Of a stretch of 7,307 nt of DNA, positions 5,520 to 7,307 are shown one piece after another. The stretch is from NCBI GenBank assembly GCA_014860725.1, contig JACZJD010000047.1, positions 1-7,307 on the forward strand, given 5' to 3'. The notes beneath the pieces were generated by a model. That model saw only the letters and a program-made list of their open reading frames with translations. It ran no database searches and was not told where the DNA came from. Origin of the DNA: Aquamicrobium sp. Lineage in GTDB: Bacteria; Pseudomonadota; Alphaproteobacteria; Rhizobiales; Rhizobiaceae. Made by a program: the position numbers and the translations under genes. How positions within the stretch are numbered: the stretch's first letter is position 1; each line of letters begins with the position of its first letter.

Positions 5520-5999
5520 TCAGTTGAGCTTGGCCTTGACCTCGGCCACCGCCGACTTGAACAGCGTCGCGTTCGTGCCGGCGTCGACCTTGTCGGCGAG
5601 CAGCCGGCCGGCGGCCTCGACGGCGATGTCGACGGCGCGGCCGCGCACCTCGGCGACGGCGTCCCGCTCGGCCTGCGCGATCTTCTGCTCGGCCAGCGCG
5701 GTGCGGCGCGCGACATAGTCCTCGGTCTTCTGCTTGGCCTCGGCGACCAGCACGTCGGCCTCGCGCTTGGCGGCGGCGACGATGTCGCCCGCCTCCTGCT
5801 CGGCTTCCTTGTGCTTGCGCTGATACTCGGCCAGCAGCTGCTGGGCCTCGTCGCGCAGGCGCCGCGCCTCGTCGAGGTCATGACGGATGCGTTCGGCGCG
5901 GGCGTCGAGCGACTTGTTAATCATGCCCGGCGCGCCGAAATAGACGACCACGGCGATGAAGAGGATGAGGCCGACGAGGGCCCAGAACGTGGCGTCCAT
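5520..5999 (-). CDS. atpF: ATP synthase F0 subunit b
   Basis: A 159-aa subunit b of the F0 peripheral stalk, which holds the F1 head against the membrane stator. One N-terminal membrane helix (about residues 5-22, FWALVGLILFIAVVVYFG) is followed by a long charged coiled coil rich in Ala, Glu, Lys and Arg (about 30-135). The end, VKAKLN, is typical of rhizobial b subunits. The start ATG is only 2 nt after the stop of the upstream b' gene (TAG-AC-ATG), with a G-rich Shine-Dalgarno inside the end of that gene, so the two are probably translationally coupled. It is the last gene of the operon. Alphaproteobacteria use one b and one b' chain in place of the b2 dimer of E. coli. Confidence 0.96.
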   Translation of the reverse strand: MDATFWALVGLILFIAVVVYFGAPGMINKSLDARAERIRHDLDEARRLRDEAQQLLAEYQRKHKEAEQEAGDIVAAAKREADVLVAEAKQKTEDYVARRTALAEQKIAQAERDAVAEVRGRAVDIAVEAAGRLLADKVDAGTNATLFKSAVAEVKAKLN

Positions 6000-6001
6000 G
6001 T

Positions 6002-6595
6002 CTACCCCCTCGCCGCCTTCACCGCCGCGGACACGGCCGCCTTGTCGGCGTCCGACCCGACGAGCTGGCGCACGATGGCGCCGGCGGTGTCTTCGGCGAT
6101 CTTGCCGACGTCGCGCATGGCGGCGTCCTTGATGAGCGCGATGCGGGCCTCGGCCTCGGAAAGCCTGCCCTCGAGCGAGGCTTCCACCTTCTTGCGCTCG
6201 GCCTCGGCCTTGGCCTTGGCGCCGTCGCGCGCCTCCTGACCGATGGCGTTGGCGCGGGCCCGGGCGTCGGCCAGCTCCTGCTCGTAGGCGGCGACTGCGG
6301 CGTCGGCCTCCTCCTTCATGCGGGCGGCCTGGTCGAGATCCTGCGCGATGCGATCGCTGCGCACCTCGAGGATGCCGCTGATGCGCGGCAGCACCACCTT
6401 CTTCAGGAAGAGGTAGAAGAGGCCGAAAGTAATCGCCAGCCACAGGAGCTGCGAGGGAAAGGTCGAGGAATCGAAGGGCGGGAAAACGCCGCCGGCGTCA
6501 TGCTCGACACCGACCTCGGAATGCGTCTCGGGCGCGAGCGCCTCCGCATCCTGTCCCGCTTCGGTCTCCTGCGCGAATGCAGGCGCCATGAACAT
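6002..6595 (-). CDS. atpF': ATP synthase F0 subunit b'
   Basis: A 197-aa subunit b', the second chain of the peripheral stalk heterodimer. Compared with b it has an N-terminal extension (MFMAPAFAQ..., residues 1-40) rich in Ala, Glu and His, usual in rhizobial b'. [16 protein letters not shown] then leads into the single membrane helix (about 50-66), followed by coiled coil from about residue 75 to 175. The AFAQ stretch resembles a signal-peptide cleavage site and is conserved in this group; whether it is processed is not known to me. The Shine-Dalgarno is AGGGG (6602-6606, minus strand), 6 nt before the ATG. A GC hairpin separates it from atpE upstream. Confidence 0.95.
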   Translation of the reverse strand: MFMAPAFAQETEAGQDAEALAPETHSEVGVEHDAGGVFPPFDSSTFPSQLLWLAITFGLFYLFLKKVVLPRISGILEVRSDRIAQDLDQAARMKEEADAAVAAYEQELADARARANAIGQEARDGAKAKAEAERKKVEASLEGRLSEAEARIALIKDAAMRDVGKIAEDTAGAIVRQLVGSDADKAAVSAAVKAARG

Positions 6596-6616
6596 GGACT
6601 ACCCCTGTCTAGAGAA

Positions 6617-6645
6617 CAGCCGGCCGCACGGACGCGGCCGGCCTG
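6617..6645 (-). repeat. GC hairpin between atpE and atpF'
   Basis: GCCGGCCGC (6619-6627) pairs with GCGGCCGGC (6634-6642) over 9 bp around a 6-nt loop. With one bulged base the stem extends to CAG (6617-6619) and CTG (6643-6645). It begins 13 nt after the atpE stop codon and has no T-run on the minus strand. It is probably an mRNA-processing or stability element that protects the atpE 3' end, not a full terminator (inference). Confidence 0.6.
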
Positions 6646-6658
6646 TGCGGCTTGCGGC

Positions 6659-6886
6659 TCAGACGGCGAACAGCAGGAGCAGCGCGACGAGCAGCGAGAA
6701 GATGCCGAGCGCTTCCGTCACCGCGAAGCCGAAGATCAGGCGGCCGAACTGGCCGTCGGCGGCCGACGGGTTGCGCAGCGCGCCGGCGAGGTAGTTGCCG
6801 AAAATGTGGCCCAGGCCGATGCCCGCGCCGCCCATGCCGAGGGTGGCGATGCCGGCGCCGATGAACTTCGCTGCTTCAGCTTCCAT
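6659..6886 (-). CDS. atpE: ATP synthase F0 subunit c
   Basis: A 75-aa proteolipid of the rotor c-ring. Two membrane helices form a hairpin. Helix 1 (about 8-32) holds the glycine-rich packing motif [10 protein letters not shown]. The cytoplasmic loop has RNPSA (38-42), with the Arg that contacts gamma/epsilon. Helix 2 (about 50-74) carries the proton-binding carboxylate Glu58 in [13 protein letters not shown]. With Glu at this position and no obvious sodium-ligand set, a proton ring is expected. The Shine-Dalgarno GAAGGAG (6894-6900), 7 nt from the ATG, is the strongest in the operon. This fits the need for about ten or more c copies per complex. Confidence 0.97.
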   Translation of the reverse strand: MEAEAAKFIGAGIATLGMGGAGIGLGHIFGNYLAGALRNPSAADGQFGRLIFGFAVTEALGIFSLLVALLLLFAV

Positions 6887-6932
6887 TGTAGAACTCCTTC
6901 GATGGAATTTAGGTATCCGGGTTTTCTCTGGA

Positions 6933-6948
6933 GGCGGGGGGACCCGCC
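6933..6948 (-). repeat. GC hairpin between atpB and atpE
   Basis: GGCGGG (6933-6938) pairs with CCCGCC (6943-6948) around a 4-nt loop, in the 84-nt gap between atpB and atpE. It is not followed by a T-run on the minus strand. It could stabilise the 5' end of a processed atpE message. Together with the hairpin at 6617-6645 it brackets atpE. Confidence 0.45.
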
Positions 6949-6970
6949 GGTGAAAGGTGCGCGGCCCCCG

Positions 6971-7307
6971 TCAGTGCGACGGGTGCAGCGCGTCGTTGAG
7001 GTACATGCAGGTCAGGACCGCGAAGACGTAGGCCTGCAGGAAGGCGACGAGGAACTCGAGGCCGGTCAGCGCGATCGTCATGATGAGCGGCAGGACCGCG
7101 CCGGCGACGCCCAGCGCGCCGAACGAGGCCAGCGACACCACGAAGCCGGCGAACACCTTGAGCGTAATGTGGCCCGCCAGCATGTTGGCGAAGAGACGGA
7201 CCGAGAGGCTGATCGGGCGCGACAGGAACGAGATCACCTCGATCGCCACGACGAGCGGCACCAGGACACCCGGCACGCCGTGCGGCACGAACAGGCCGAG
7301 GAACTTC
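6971..7307 (-). CDS. atpB: ATP synthase F0 subunit a (C-terminal part)
   Basis: The frame is open to the right edge; about 111 C-terminal residues are visible, from [10 protein letters not shown] to LHPSH. Subunit a forms the two proton half-channels next to the c-ring. The hallmark motif [14 protein letters not shown] contains the essential stator arginine (fragment residue 37, equivalent to E. coli Arg210). The last helix, [17 protein letters not shown], holds the conserved Glu and Gln of the channel. It is the first visible gene of the minus-strand F0 operon; atpI would be expected further upstream, outside the window. Nothing is unusual in the visible part. Confidence 0.96.
   Translation of the reverse strand, partial: KFLGLFVPHGVPGVLVPLVVAIEVISFLSRPISLSVRLFANMLAGHITLKVFAGFVVSLASFGALGVAGAVLPLIMTIALTGLEFLVAFLQAYVFAVLTCMYLNDALHPSH

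Noticed and set aside
4433..5881. Long minus-strand open frame (482 codons) across rnhB and the end of atpF, and a second one at 4423-5172
   Set aside because: They are antisense shadows in GC-rich DNA with low-complexity, Arg-rich translation. The only family-like part is the RNase HII core at 4841-4899, which is explained by the inversion, not by a minus-strand gene.

Overview
The window is very GC-rich and reads as a conserved chromosomal segment of an alphaproteobacterium, most likely Hyphomicrobiales (Rhizobiales), near Phyllobacteriaceae/Mesorhizobium. This placement is inference. It rests on the split F0 stalk genes b and b', an F0-only atp operon with no F1 genes after it, a GTTC-N7-GTTC LexA-type box, GANTC sites, and close resemblance of the proteins to rhizobial families. 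I see no insertion sequence, phage gene, tRNA, rRNA or CRISPR array.

Layout, plus strand: (1) the 3' end of an N6-adenine methyltransferase of the TrmN6 type (1-401); (2) a short S49/SppA-type serine peptidase (542-1399); (3) a probable transcription unit with its own promoter at 1396-1423, holding a 61-aa membrane protein, ispE (isoprenoid precursor synthesis) and moaB (molybdenum cofactor synthesis), the last two overlapping by 14 nt; (4) a SplB-like/PA0069-family radical SAM gene (3282-4436) behind an AT-rich promoter that carries an exact LexA box; (5) a 248-nt gap rich in inverted repeats; (6) rnhB (RNase HII, 4685-5335).

Minus strand, convergent with rnhB: the F0 part of ATP synthase, transcribed atpB (partial, right edge) - atpE - atpF' - atpF, ended by a clear intrinsic terminator at 5462-5488. 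GC hairpins lie on both sides of atpE.

The most notable observation is in rnhB. A 59-bp piece (4841-4899), bounded by a perfect 10-bp inverted repeat (4831-4840 and 4900-4909), is in the reverse orientation relative to the rest of the gene. As written, the frame stays open but encodes a serine/arginine-rich stretch foreign to the family. Flipping the piece on paper restores the conserved RNase HII core strand and DSK motif exactly in frame. This may be an intragenic inversion (fixed, or a reversible ON/OFF switch) or an assembly artefact. Second in interest are the LexA box on the radical SAM gene and a 22-nt-arm inverted repeat with GANTC sites that encloses the rnhB start codon.
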